DNA of 30,642 bases from an uncultured Eubacteriales bacterium (GTDB taxonomy: Bacteria > Bacillota > Clostridia > Oscillospirales > Oscillospiraceae): positions 1-30,642 of the forward strand of contig URQA01000014.1 of the NCBI GenBank assembly GCA_900549885.1. Reading direction: 5' to 3'. The position numbers and the translations under genes were made by a program. Shown piece by piece: positions 1-7,540 of the stretch. Numbering within the stretch: position 1 is the first letter of the stretch; each line of letters starts with the position of its first letter. Under the pieces are notes generated by a model, which worked only from the letters and a program-made list of their open reading frames with translations, did not search any database and was not told where the DNA came from.

Positions 1-38
1 CGCGGCGCCCCTTACCTATTTAGAGAGAGGTGGAGCAT

Positions 39-413
39 ATGTTTGGGTTTGATTTGATTGGGTCCGTGTTTCCGATCCTGTTTATTATCGTGTTTGCCAT
101 CGTCATTGTCACGTTTATTGTCACGGCCGCAAAGGGCCTGTCTCAGTGGCATCAGAACAACCAGTCTCCCCGGCTGACGGTGGAAGCGGAGATCGTCTCC
201 CGCCATGAGGATGTGAGCGTCCACCACCACAACACGGGAAACGGTGCTGGCCATATCAGCCACAGCACGACTTATTATGCGACCTTCCAGGTGGCCAGCG
301 GGGATCGGATGGAGTTCCAGGTGCCCCGGAGGGAGTACGGCTTTCTGGTGGAGGGGGACCGGGGACGGCTTACCTTTCAAGGCACCCGGTTTCTGGGATT
401 TGAACGGATGTGA
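39..413 (+). CDS. DUF2500 family membrane-anchored protein
   Basis: A small protein of 124 residues whose function is not known. One hydrophobic segment at about residues 8-30 (IGSVFPILFIIVFAIVIVTF) should anchor it in the membrane. The rest is a soluble, beta-rich domain with the pattern known from DUF2500 proteins: AEIVSR near residue 48, a His-rich turn, TTYYATFQV, then a YGFLVEGDRGRLTFQGTRFLGF ending. I chose the ATG at 39 because a GAGAGAGG ribosome binding site sits about 8 bases upstream; an in-frame GTG at 30 overlaps that site and is less likely. A strong terminator follows 11 bases after the stop, so it is probably the last or only gene of its transcript. Family assignment is by memory of the pattern and is fairly secure; the role is unknown. 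Confidence 0.8.
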   Translation: MFGFDLIGSVFPILFIIVFAIVIVTFIVTAAKGLSQWHQNNQSPRLTVEAEIVSRHEDVSVHHHNTGNGAGHISHSTTYYATFQVASGDRMEFQVPRREYGFLVEGDRGRLTFQGTRFLGFERM

Positions 414-424
414 GAAATCAGGGA

Positions 425-457
425 CCCCGGCGGAATGCGTGTTCCGCCGGGGCTTTT
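425..457 (+). terminator. Rho-independent terminator after the DUF2500 gene
   Basis: A perfect 11-bp stem (CCCCGGCGGAA at 425-435 with its complement at 442-452), a 6-base loop and a CTTTT tail. The tail serves the rightward strand. It lies between two convergent genes. Confidence 0.85.
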
Positions 458-464
458 GCGTTGT

Positions 465-1610
465 TCAGCCCACGACCTGCCGGCCGTTGACGAATACGGT
501 CAGAACATGGGTATCACTGACCATGGGGTCGCCGTCGCAGAGAACCACGTCGGCGTCCTTGCCCACTTCCAGAGAACCCACTCGGTCCGCCACGCCCAGG
601 TGACGGGCGGGGTTGAGGGTGATGGCCTGGAGCGCCTGGAAGGGGTCCATCCCTGCCTTCACCGCCAGCCCGGCGCACAGGGGCAGATACTGCTGGGGGA
701 TCACCGGAGCATCGGTGATGATACTCACCTGGACCCCGGCACTGGCCAGCACGCCGGGGGTGTCGAAGGTCTTGTTTGTAAGCTCGATCTTGCTGGCGTT
801 GGTGAGGGTAGGACCCACCGCTGCCGGGAAGCCAGAACGGGCCACGATGTCCGGGATGAGGTGGCCCTCGGTGCAGTGCTCCAGGGTCATCTTCACGCCG
901 AACTCCCTGGCGATGCGGATGGCGGTGCAGATATCGTCCGCCCGGTGGGCGTGGGCTTTGAGGGGCATCTCCCCCTTCAGCACCGGGATGAGGGCTTCCA
1001 GCTTCATATCAAAGGCGGGCTTTTTCAGCGGGTTGTCCCCGGCGGCCTCTTTCCGGGCCATATAGTCCCGAGCCTTGAAGAGCATTTCCCGGAGCTTGGC
1101 GGCGGTAGTCATCCGAGCGGAGTCCCCCTTGTCCCTGTAGCAGCGCTTGGGGTTCTCCCCAAAAGCGCACTTCATGGCCACCTCCGCCTTGATGACCATG
1201 TCGTCCACGCAGTTTCCCCATGTCTTGACGGCCATGAAGGTGCCGCCCAGCACATTGGCGCTGCCGGGACCGGCCCCCACGGTAGTGACGCCCCCGGACA
1301 GGGCCATATGTATGGCTTTGTCCTGGGGGTTGAAGCTGTCGATGCCCCGTAGCTGAGCGGCCACCATGTCCCCCATCTCGTTGTAGTCCTGCCCCTCATA
1401 GCCCATGCCGTAGTTGTCCAGCCCCAAGTGGCTGTGGGCATCCACAAAGCCGGGGTAGACCCGCTGGCCGGAGGCGTCGATTACCTCCTCGCCCGGGGCG
1501 GGGGAGAGGTGGGGGGCGAGGGCGGCGATGACGCCGTTTTGGATGGAGATGTCGCCCTTCCAGGGCTGTGGGTGAACCGCGTCGAAAATCAGACCGTTTT
1601 GAATGAGCAT
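465..1610 (-). CDS. Metal-dependent amidohydrolase (imidazolonepropionase-like)
   Basis: A 381-residue member of the amidohydrolase superfamily, a cytoplasmic TIM-barrel hydrolase that uses bound metal to cleave C-N bonds, often in cyclic amides or peptides. Visible hallmarks are the first metal motif VDAHSHLG (His59 and His61), KAHAHRADD near residue 220, LEHCTEGH near 245, the catalytic aspartate in IITDAP near 300, and the C-terminal beta-sandwich signature VGSLEVGKDADVVLCDGDP. Length is normal for the COG1228 type. ATG at 1610 follows TAGGAGGT at 7-base spacing, which fixes the start. The gene is monocistronic, diverges from rarA and converges on the DUF2500 gene. The substrate cannot be told from sequence: imidazolone-like rings, isoaspartyl peptides and prolyl dipeptides are all processed in this superfamily. 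Confidence 0.85.
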   Translation of the reverse strand: MLIQNGLIFDAVHPQPWKGDISIQNGVIAALAPHLSPAPGEEVIDASGQRVYPGFVDAHSHLGLDNYGMGYEGQDYNEMGDMVAAQLRGIDSFNPQDKAIHMALSGGVTTVGAGPGSANVLGGTFMAVKTWGNCVDDMVIKAEVAMKCAFGENPKRCYRDKGDSARMTTAAKLREMLFKARDYMARKEAAGDNPLKKPAFDMKLEALIPVLKGEMPLKAHAHRADDICTAIRIAREFGVKMTLEHCTEGHLIPDIVARSGFPAAVGPTLTNASKIELTNKTFDTPGVLASAGVQVSIITDAPVIPQQYLPLCAGLAVKAGMDPFQALQAITLNPARHLGVADRVGSLEVGKDADVVLCDGDPMVSDTHVLTVFVNGRQVVG

Positions 1611-1643
1611 GTACGCTACCTCCTAATTTGCCTATTTGTCCAT

Positions 1644-1672
1644 ATTATACGACAATACAGGCAAAAAGGAAA
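1644..1672 (-). promoter_or_regulatory. Candidate promoter of the amidohydrolase gene
   Basis: On the minus strand a perfect TATAAT lies at 1649-1644, with a weak -35 (TTTCCT at 1672-1667) 17 bases upstream. It is about 35 bases ahead of the start codon. Confidence 0.5.
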
Positions 1673-1684
1673 GGGGGGCTTGAC

Positions 1685-1713
1685 TTGCGCGGGGCGGTCG
1701 GCTGTGGTAAAAT
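1685..1713 (+). promoter_or_regulatory. Candidate promoter of the rarA operon
   Basis: TTGCGC at 1685-1690, a 17-base spacer and TAAAAT at 1708-1713, preceded by an extended -10 TGG. It is about 60 bases upstream of the rarA start, and no other good candidate is visible there. Confidence 0.5.
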
Positions 1714-1774
1714 ACCAGGTATCTCAAGAAAGAATCCGGGGCGGTCCGCGCCCCGTGCGAGGAGGTGTCCGCCC

Positions 1775-3040
1775 ATGTATCAGCCCCTGGCCGACCGCAT
1801 CCGCCCCAAGACTCTGGACGAGGTGGTGGGACAGCGGCATATCTTGGGGGAGAACGGCCTGCTGCGGCGGGTGATCGAGAGCGGCAAGATCCCCAATATG
1901 GTGTTCTACGGCCCCTCCGGCACGGGCAAGACCACGGTGGCCAACATCATCGCCGACCGTTCCGGGCGAACCCTGCGGCGGCTCAACGCCACCACCGCCG
2001 CCCTGTCTGACATCCGGGACGTGATGGACGAGGTGGGCACCCTGCTGGCGCCCAACGGGGTGCTGCTATACCTGGATGAGATTCAGTACTTCAACAAAAA
2101 GCAGCAGCAGTCCCTGTTGGAGTTCATCGAGAATGGTAAGATCACTCTGATCGCTTCTACCACGGAAAACCCCTATTTCACCATCTTCAACGCAATTCTC
2201 TCCCGTTCCACAGTGTTCGAGTTCAAGGCCCTGACGGCGGAGGACATCCTGCCCGCCGTGGAGCGGGGCTTCCGCCTCATGGGGGAGGAGCTGGAAGTGG
2301 ACATCCGGTGCGAGCCTGGGGTGGCGGAAAAGCTGGCCGCCGCCAGCGGCGGAGACGTGCGCAAGGCCCTCAACGCCGTAGAGCTGCTGGTGAATGCCGC
2401 CCGGGTGTCCCGGGACGGAAGCCTGTCCGTCTCCCTGGAGGACGCCAGGGTGGTGGCCCAACGGTCCGCCATGCGGTATGACCGGGACGGGGACGATCAC
2501 TACGACATCGCCTCCGCTCTCATGAAGTCCATGCGGGGATCGGACCCGGACGGGGCGCTGCACTACCTGGCAAGGCTTTTGGAGGCGGGGGATATGATCA
2601 CAGCCATCCGGCGCATCCTGTGCTCGGCCAGTGAGGATATCGGCATGGCCTACCCCCAGGCTGCGTCCATCGTCAAGGCCTGCTGTGACAGCGCCCTTCA
2701 GCTGGGCCTGCCGGAGGCTAAGCTGCCCTTGGCCCAGGCGGTGGTCCTGCTGGCCACCGCCCCCAAGTCCAACTCGGTAGTGGCCGCCATCGACGCGGCC
2801 ATGGCCGATGTGCGCGCGGGGAAAACGGGAGATTACCCCCGGCATTTACAGAACGTTCACGCGGACGGCGCAGGCTTTGAGCGGGAGCAGGGCTACCTGT
2901 ATCCCCACGACTTCCCAAACCACTGGGTAAAGCAGCAGTACCTGCCCGACGCCATCCGGGACCGGGTCTATTACCAATACGGGCCAAACAAAAACGAGCA
3001 GGCCGCCAAGGCCTACTGGGACAAGATCAAACAGAACTGA
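1775..3040 (+). CDS. rarA: Replication-associated recombination protein A (RarA/MgsA, AAA+ ATPase)
   Basis: A 421-residue AAA+ ATPase related to clamp loaders and RuvB that acts at stalled replication forks and single-strand gaps. The Walker A motif GPSGTGKT is at residues 46-53 and Walker B LLYLDEIQYF has Asp101-Glu102. The family's STTENPYF sensor region follows, then the C-terminal SEDIGMAYP and LATAPKSNS segments and the terminal helix with GYLYPHDFPNHWVKQQYLP. Length is typical. An in-frame extension upstream to 1628 exists, but homology begins at MYQPLADRIRPKTLDEVVGQ, and GGAGG at 1761-1765 supports ATG 1775. It heads a rightward run with the DUF951 gene, the aminotransferase and the radical SAM gene, all closely spaced or overlapping. 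Identification is firm. Confidence 0.95.
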   Translation: MYQPLADRIRPKTLDEVVGQRHILGENGLLRRVIESGKIPNMVFYGPSGTGKTTVANIIADRSGRTLRRLNATTAALSDIRDVMDEVGTLLAPNGVLLYLDEIQYFNKKQQQSLLEFIENGKITLIASTTENPYFTIFNAILSRSTVFEFKALTAEDILPAVERGFRLMGEELEVDIRCEPGVAEKLAAASGGDVRKALNAVELLVNAARVSRDGSLSVSLEDARVVAQRSAMRYDRDGDDHYDIASALMKSMRGSDPDGALHYLARLLEAGDMITAIRRILCSASEDIGMAYPQAASIVKACCDSALQLGLPEAKLPLAQAVVLLATAPKSNSVVAAIDAAMADVRAGKTGDYPRHLQNVHADGAGFEREQGYLYPHDFPNHWVKQQYLPDAIRDRVYYQYGPNKNEQAAKAYWDKIKQN

Positions 3041-3055
3041 AAGGGGGCGGCCGCC

Positions 3056-3253
3056 GTGCCAATGGATATTCATGTGGGGGATGTGCTGGAACTGAAAAAG
3101 CAACATCCCTGCGGCAGCAGGGAGTGGCAGGTGCTCCGGGTAGGGATGGATTTCAAGCTCAAATGTGCCGGCTGCGGTCACGAGCTGATGCTCCCCAGGA
3201 GCAAGGCGGAGAAATCGGTGAAGAAAATTAAGCGAAATGGGGAGTACGTGTAA
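3056..3253 (+). CDS. DUF951 family small protein
   Basis: A 65-residue protein of the DUF951 family (YyzM-like), widespread in Firmicutes and without an established function. The diagnostic pattern is visible: DIHVGDVLELKKQHPCGSREW, then VLRVGMDFKLKCAGCGHELMLPR and a basic tail. The cysteines in HPCG and CAGCGH could bind a metal. The start is taken as GTG 3056, preceded by AAGGGGGCGG; ATG 3062, two codons later, is an equally good alternative and gives MDIHVGD. The gene lies 15 bases after rarA, and its TAA overlaps the ATG of the next gene by one base, implying translational coupling. In other genomes this family often sits beside chromosome-maintenance genes, which fits rarA here. Confidence 0.85.
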   Translation: MPMDIHVGDVLELKKQHPCGSREWQVLRVGMDFKLKCAGCGHELMLPRSKAEKSVKKIKRNGEYV

Positions 3254-4308
3254 TGAAAGAATTCTGGAGCGCCCGCATCCGGGACGCCGTGCCCTATACG
3301 CCGGGAGAGCAGCCCCGGGACCGAAAGTTCATCAAGCTCAACACCAACGAGTGCCCTTATCCGCCCTCGACCAAGGTGCTGGAGGCCGTTCGGGCCGCAG
3401 CGGATGAGAACCTGCGGCTCTATCCGGATCCGGAGTGCCTGGACCTGCGCCGGGCCATCGCCCGGCGGGAGGGACTGAGCGAGGAGCAGGTATTCTGTTC
3501 CAACGGCTCAGACGAGGTGCTGGCCTTCGCCTTCCAGGCGTTTTTCGACCCGGACCGAGAGGTGGTGTTTCCCCGGATTACCTACAGCTTTTACCCGGTG
3601 TACACTAGCTACTTCGGCCTCAAGTGCCGCAGGGTGCCCATGAATCCGGATTTCTCTGACCCGGTGGACGAACTGTGCGGGAACAACGGCGGGGTGGTGC
3701 TGTGCAATCCCAACGCCCCCACCGGCATCGCCGTGGGGCTGGACGTGGTGGAGAAGTTGCTGAGGGCCAATCCTGACGTGGTGGTCATCGTGGACGAGGC
3801 CTATGTAGACTTCGGTGCCCAGAGCGCAGTTCCTCTGATTGACAAGTACCCCAACCTGCTGGTAGTGCAGACTGCCTCCAAATCCAGGGCCCTGGCCGGG
3901 CTCCGGGTAGGCTGGGCGATGGGGCATCAAAACCTCATCCACGGCTTGCGGTGCGTGCGGGACTCCATCAACTCCTATACCGTAGATAGGTTGGCCCAGG
4001 CGGGGCTTCGGGCGGCCATCGAGGACGAGGACTACTTCCAATCCATCCGCCGCCGGGTGATGGACACCAGGGCCTGGACGGTAACGGCATTGAAGGAGAT
4101 GGGCTTTACCGTGTTGCCCTCCCAGGCAAATTTCCTGTTCGTCTCCCGGCCGGGCCGGAGCGGGAAGGAACTGCTGGACGGCCTGCGGGCGCGGGGCGTG
4201 CTGGTACGCTGGTGGGCGGACGAGCCGATCCGGGACTGGCTGCGGGTATCCATCGGCACGGACGAAGAAATGCGCGCGCTGGTGGGCGCGCTCAAGGAGC
4301 TGATCTGA
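3253..4308 (+). CDS. hisC: Histidinol-phosphate aminotransferase-like PLP enzyme
   Basis: A 351-residue fold-type I, class I/II aminotransferase most like HisC, which transfers an amino group from glutamate to imidazole-acetol phosphate in histidine synthesis. Landmarks are KLNTNECPYPPS near residue 28, RLYPDPECLDLRRAIA, SNGSDEVL, the NPNAPTG loop near residue 152, VDEAYVDF, the PLP lysine Lys210 in TASKSRALAGLRVGWA, and the C-terminal DWLRVSIGT with its carboxylate-binding Arg. Cofactor residues all look intact. The start overlaps the preceding stop (TAATG). No other histidine gene is in the window, so a related role (for example aromatic or cobalamin-pathway CobD-like transamination) cannot be excluded. 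HisC is the best family call; the exact substrate is inferred. Confidence 0.8.
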   Translation: MKEFWSARIRDAVPYTPGEQPRDRKFIKLNTNECPYPPSTKVLEAVRAAADENLRLYPDPECLDLRRAIARREGLSEEQVFCSNGSDEVLAFAFQAFFDPDREVVFPRITYSFYPVYTSYFGLKCRRVPMNPDFSDPVDELCGNNGGVVLCNPNAPTGIAVGLDVVEKLLRANPDVVVIVDEAYVDFGAQSAVPLIDKYPNLLVVQTASKSRALAGLRVGWAMGHQNLIHGLRCVRDSINSYTVDRLAQAGLRAAIEDEDYFQSIRRRVMDTRAWTVTALKEMGFTVLPSQANFLFVSRPGRSGKELLDGLRARGVLVRWWADEPIRDWLRVSIGTDEEMRALVGALKELI

Positions 4309-5211
4309 TTGCGTTATGAAGGAGACATCTACCGTCCCCCAGGGGAGTGGCGGAGCTATCTGCTCCAATGCACAGTGGGCTGTTCCTACAACGGCTGCAC
4401 CTACTGCGGGATGTATAAAAACAAACAGTATCACGTCCGGCCCCTGGCCGATATTCTGGAGGACATCGACATGGCCCGGGAGCACTTTACCGACTTCGGC
4501 AGCTTCCCTCTGGGCGTGCCCAGCGTGACCCGGGTGTTTTTGTGTGATGGGGACGCTATCGCCATGGACACGGACGACCTGCTCACCATCCTGCGCCGGC
4601 TCTACGAGGCGTTTCCCCGGCTGGAGCGGGTGACCACCTATGCCGGACCCATCTCCACCCTGAAAAAGACTCCGGAGGAGTTGAAGGCGCTCCATGCGGG
4701 CGGGCTGGGTCGGGTCTATTTGGGGGTGGAGACCGGCTGGGATACGCTGCTCAAAAAGGTGAACAAAGGAGTGAACGCCCAGCAGATGCTGGAGGCCGGC
4801 CTGCGCCTGAAGGAAGCGGGACTGGAGCTGTGGGCCATCGTTATGCTGGGCCTGGCCGGACCGGGGGAGGCGTCCGCCACCCACGTTCAAAAGACGGTGG
4901 AAATGATCAACGCCATGGCGCCCCGGCATCTGTCCGCCATGACCTATATGCCGGTGGAGGGCACCCCCATGTATCAGGACATCCTGGCTGGGCGGTTCAC
5001 CTGCCTGACCCCCAGGGAGGCCCTGTTGGAGACCCGGGGACTCATCGCCGGGCTGACGGTGGATCCACTGCACATCACCGCCAATCACCCTTCCAACTAT
5101 CTGCCTATCAAAGGCGGCCTGCCTGAGGACCGGGACAGGCTGCTGGCCCTGGTGGACAGCGCCCTGAACGGGGAGACAGACATCCGAAAGGGGCGCCCTA
5201 GGATCCTATAA
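4309..5211 (+). CDS. Radical SAM protein of unknown substrate
   Basis: A 300-residue radical SAM enzyme, expected to use a [4Fe-4S] cluster to cleave S-adenosylmethionine. The cluster motif is GCSYNGCTYCGMY, with Cys25, Cys30 and Cys33: a spacing of four residues between the first two cysteines rather than the canonical three, a variant I recall in the COG1032-like CSxNxCTFC group. A glycine-rich strand FLCDGDAIAM and the YLGVETGWDTLLKKVNKG segment (similar to Elp3/HemN-type barrels) follow. The start is TTG at 4309, directly after the aminotransferase stop; AAGGAG at 4294-4299 supports it and no in-frame ATG is nearby. It is the last gene of the rarA run and ends 55 bases before a long hairpin. 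The reaction is unknown. Confidence 0.85.
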   Translation: MRYEGDIYRPPGEWRSYLLQCTVGCSYNGCTYCGMYKNKQYHVRPLADILEDIDMAREHFTDFGSFPLGVPSVTRVFLCDGDAIAMDTDDLLTILRRLYEAFPRLERVTTYAGPISTLKKTPEELKALHAGGLGRVYLGVETGWDTLLKKVNKGVNAQQMLEAGLRLKEAGLELWAIVMLGLAGPGEASATHVQKTVEMINAMAPRHLSAMTYMPVEGTPMYQDILAGRFTCLTPREALLETRGLIAGLTVDPLHITANHPSNYLPIKGGLPEDRDRLLALVDSALNGETDIRKGRPRIL

Positions 5212-5266
5212 GGCACGGAAAGACAAAAGAGCGATATTTGAGCGCCTCATAGAGCTGCTCTGAATC

Positions 5267-5335
5267 ATAAAACAGAACATGCTGTCAAGGAGAGATCTCG
5301 CGTTTCTGAATCCTTGGCGGCATGTTCTGTTTTAT
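5267..5335. terminator. Very long hairpin, probable bidirectional terminator
   Basis: A perfect 16-bp inverted repeat (5267-5282 with 5320-5335) begins with AAAACAGAACATGC. As RNA it extends inward through GU pairs to about 25 bp, with a 19-base loop that contains GAGATCTC. The outer AAAA/TTTT edges give U-tracts on both strands. It closes the rarA-radical SAM run. Confidence 0.7.
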
Positions 5336-5657
5336 TTCCTTTTGAACCTTATAATTGGACAAAATTACCACGCAAAAAAGTGTTTGTCCCCACCCGCGTA
5401 TCCATTTTCTTCATGATATAGTACCAGCTATGCGTTAATAGAGCGACACGTTTTGCTCTCTTTTCCTACTCTGTGACGGAACAACTGACATGGGCTGTGT
5501 ACCCTTTGCGCGTTCAGGTGCAGGCTGTCTTGTTTCAGAGTGTAAGCAGCCTGCGATCCAGCTGGCGAGGATGGTGCCCCCCTTTTTCGATCCGCCCGCC
5601 TGTTTAGACTTTTTTTGAAGAGGCTTGCCCGTATAATGCTTGTCAGGAGGGATAGCC
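5336..5657. other. Intergenic stretch without a credible gene
   Basis: About 320 bases, AT-richer than the flanking genes. I see no open frame with a ribosome binding site or recognisable homology. It contains a short inverted repeat GGACAAA/TTTGTCC (5357-5388), a TATCCATTTT at about 5401-5410 that resembles part of the recombinase repeats near 13.5 kb, a CAGGCTG/CAGCCTG pair (about 5521-5553), and at its right end the spoIIGA promoter candidate. Confidence 0.6.
5604..5637 (+). promoter_or_regulatory. Candidate spoIIGA-sigE promoter with 22-bp spacer
   Basis: TATAAT at 5632-5637 lies 22 bases after TTAGAC at 5604-5609. In Bacillus subtilis the spoIIG promoter is known for an overlong 22-bp spacer that requires Spo0A, so the spacing is suggestive. 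No convincing Spo0A box (TGNCGAA) is visible, and the transcript would begin almost at the ribosome binding site, which is unusually tight. The -10 is believable; the -35 assignment is speculative. Confidence 0.4.
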
Positions 5658-6494
5658 ATGACCGTGGTATACATAGACCTGCTGTTTTTGCTCAATCTGG
5701 TGGCCAATTACCTGTTGCTGCTGGCGGGAGGAAGGCTGGCGGGGACCATTCTGCGCCGAGGCTGGATGGCTCTCGGGGCGGCAGTAGGTGCTTTGTACGC
5801 ATGTGTACTGTTCCTGCCTGGCTGTCAATGGCTGTCCGCATGGCCTTGCCGCATCGCTGTGGGGGTGGCTATGGCTGTGGCAGCCTATGGGACAGGTCGA
5901 CAGCTGCTGCGGGGGACGCTGCTGTTTTTCGCCGCCTCTGCGGCTCTGGCAGGGCTGGTGCTGGCAGCAGAGCTGCTGGGCAGCGGACCGCTGACCATGC
6001 CCAATGGAGTGTACTATTCCCAATTTGACCTGCGGCTGCTACTGGTACTGTTTGTGCTGTGCTATTTTATTCTGTCTGTATTTTTCCGACGGCTGGGCCG
6101 GCACAGCGGGGGAGAGCTGGTGAAACTGGACATGAAACTATTTGGCAAGGAAATTCACTTAACAGCTCTGAGGGATACCGGGAACACGCTGACTGACCCG
6201 GCCACCAACCGCCCGGTGGTGGTAGCTGATTACAGCGCGGTAAAGCCCTGCCTGCCACAGCAGGCTGACCCAAGCCGTCCAGTGGAGAGCATCCGGCAGT
6301 TGCACACTGCGGGGGTGAAGGGATGCCGTCTGCTGCCGTTCCGGGCAGTAGGGACGGAGATGGGGTTGCTGTTGGCGGTGCGAGCGGATAGCGTCAGCGC
6401 GGATGGAAGGTCCCTGGGGCCGCTGTTGGTGGCGCTGTCCCCCGGCCCGGTGAGCGACGGCGGGGGCTATCAAGGACTGATTGGAGGACTGTGA
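5658..6494 (+). CDS. spoIIGA: Sigma-E processing peptidase SpoIIGA
   Basis: A 278-residue sporulation protein: a membrane aspartic protease that, in the mother cell after asymmetric division, removes the pro-sequence of sigma-E when signalled by SpoIIR. About the first 135 residues form a bundle of roughly five membrane helices beginning MTVVYIDLLFLLNLVANYLL, a characteristic SpoIIGA start. The soluble C-terminal domain carries the protease motif LRDTGNTLTDP with catalytic Asp173. ATG 5658 is preceded by AGGAGG at 5645-5650. Its stop is one base before the sigE ATG, as in the conserved spoIIGA-sigE pair, so substrate and protease are made together. Identification is firm from motif and neighbour. 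Confidence 0.95.
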   Translation: MTVVYIDLLFLLNLVANYLLLLAGGRLAGTILRRGWMALGAAVGALYACVLFLPGCQWLSAWPCRIAVGVAMAVAAYGTGRQLLRGTLLFFAASAALAGLVLAAELLGSGPLTMPNGVYYSQFDLRLLLVLFVLCYFILSVFFRRLGRHSGGELVKLDMKLFGKEIHLTALRDTGNTLTDPATNRPVVVADYSAVKPCLPQQADPSRPVESIRQLHTAGVKGCRLLPFRAVGTEMGLLLAVRADSVSADGRSLGPLLVALSPGPVSDGGGYQGLIGGL

Positions 6495-6495
6495 A

Positions 6496-7230
6496 ATGAG
6501 ATGGATCGTTCAGGTTCAGGGGTTCTGGCGGCTAAGGCTGCTGCTCGCCCGATGGGGCATTTTGCAGCCTGGAAAAATTATGTACATCGGGGGCAGCGAC
6601 GTTCTGCCTCCACCCTTAAGCCGAGAGGAAGAGGCTGCGTATCTTGCTAGGTTGGAGGGAGAAGGAGCAGACCGGGAGGATGCCCGGGCTGCGCTCATTG
6701 AGCACAATCTGCGGCTGGTAGTGTATATCGCCCGACGGTTTGAAAACACTGGAGTGGGCATCGAGGATCTGATCTCCATTGGGACCATCGGGCTGATCAA
6801 GGCGGTGGGAACCTATAACCCGGGAAAAAACATCAAGCTAGCCACCTATGCCTCTCGCTGTATTGAAAATGAGATCTTGATGTATTTGCGCAAGATTTCC
6901 ACCCGGCGCAACGAGGTTTCCTTTGACGAGCCGCTCAACACCGATTGGGATGGCAACGAGTTGCTGCTCAGCGACGTATTGGGTACTGAGGGTGACATGG
7001 TGATGAAGCCCATCGAGGAGGATGTAGACCGGGCCTTGCTATTTGAAGCGGTCAGCCGCCTATCAGAGAGGGAACAGACGATCATCACCCTGCGTTTCGG
7101 GCTGAATGGGAAACAGGAGCGAACCCAAAAGGAGGTGGCAGACCTGCTGGGCATCTCACAGTCTTACATCTCTCGGCTGGAAAAACGCATCATCTCCCGG
7201 CTGAAAAAGGAGATCCTGCGGATGCTGTGA
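6496..7230 (+). CDS. sigE: Sporulation mother-cell sigma factor SigE
   Basis: A 244-residue sigma-70 family factor that directs early mother-cell gene expression. It carries the hydrophobic, basic pro-sequence (residues 1 to about 29) ahead of the conserved YIGGSDVLPPPLSREEE, where SpoIIGA is expected to cleave. Region 2 is clear: NLRLVVYIARRFENTGVGIEDLISIGTIGLIKAV and LATYASRCIENEILMYLRK. Region 4 has the helix-turn-helix TQKEVADLLGISQSYISRLEKRI. ATG 6496 follows GGAGG at 6483-6487; a longer frame from TTG 6481 would overlap the spoIIGA end and lacks support. In many Clostridia and Bacilli sigG follows directly, but here the operon ends and tRNA genes follow. Confidence 0.95.
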   Translation: MRWIVQVQGFWRLRLLLARWGILQPGKIMYIGGSDVLPPPLSREEEAAYLARLEGEGADREDARAALIEHNLRLVVYIARRFENTGVGIEDLISIGTIGLIKAVGTYNPGKNIKLATYASRCIENEILMYLRKISTRRNEVSFDEPLNTDWDGNELLLSDVLGTEGDMVMKPIEEDVDRALLFEAVSRLSEREQTIITLRFGLNGKQERTQKEVADLLGISQSYISRLEKRIISRLKKEILRML

Positions 7231-7284
7231 AGCGGACGGGCGGGAAGGATACTTTGAGCAGAGATCCAGCCCACCGCTCAAACC

Positions 7285-7311
7285 GATACGGCCTGCCCAA
7301 CCGTATCTTTT
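7285..7311 (+). terminator. Probable terminator of the spoIIGA-sigE operon
   Basis: GATACGG (7285-7291) pairs with CCGTATC (7301-7307) over a 9-base loop and is followed by TTTT. The stem is short, so confidence is moderate. Confidence 0.5.
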
Positions 7312-7332
7312 GACCGGGCTGAAAATTCCCCC

Positions 7333-7360
7333 TTGACAACCGGAAAAAAACTGGTATAAT
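7333..7360 (+). promoter_or_regulatory. Strong promoter of the tRNA-Ser gene
   Basis: Consensus TTGACA (7333-7338), a 16-base spacer, TATAAT (7355-7360) and an extended -10 TGG. It starts transcription about 45 bases ahead of the tRNA. Confidence 0.85.
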
Positions 7361-7410
7361 AGTCCATGCTGTCGCTGAGAAGTGCAGAAAAGATACGGTA
7401 TGACCGACTT

Positions 7411-7501
7411 GGAGTGGTATCGAAGTGGTCATAACGAGCACGATTGGAAATCGTGTAGTCGGTAACACGGCTCGAGGGTTCGAATCCCTCCCACTCCGCC
7501 A
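7411..7501 (+). tRNA. tRNA-Ser (anticodon GGA)
   Basis: The acceptor stem GGAGTGG pairs with CCACTCC, followed by discriminator G and an encoded CCA (7499-7501). The anticodon stem CACGA/TCGTG holds the loop TTGGAAA, giving anticodon GGA (serine UCC/UCU). The long variable arm typical of tRNA-Ser and the T-arm GAGGG-TTCGAAT-CCCTC are present. It has its own strong promoter and terminator. Confidence 0.97.
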
Positions 7502-7503
7502 AA

Positions 7504-7540
7504 TCGGAGCAAGCGTTGTATCGCTTGCTCCGACTTTTTT
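7504..7540 (+). terminator. Terminator after tRNA-Ser
   Basis: A perfect 12-bp stem (TCGGAGCAAGCG at 7504-7515 with 7522-7533), a 6-base loop, then C and six T. Confidence 0.92.

Noticed and set aside
465..1352. Rightward 305-residue frame opposite the amidohydrolase
   Set aside because: The leftward frame has the metal-binding motifs and a ribosome binding site; the rightward one has neither.
3508..5088. A 526-residue leftward open frame
   Set aside because: Lies antisense to the hisC-like and radical SAM genes, is low in complexity (Gln, His, Gly, Pro rich) and has no homology; an artefact of high GC.
5435..5707. A 90-residue leftward frame ahead of spoIIGA
   Set aside because: No ribosome binding site or recognisable motif, and it overlaps the spoIIGA promoter and start.
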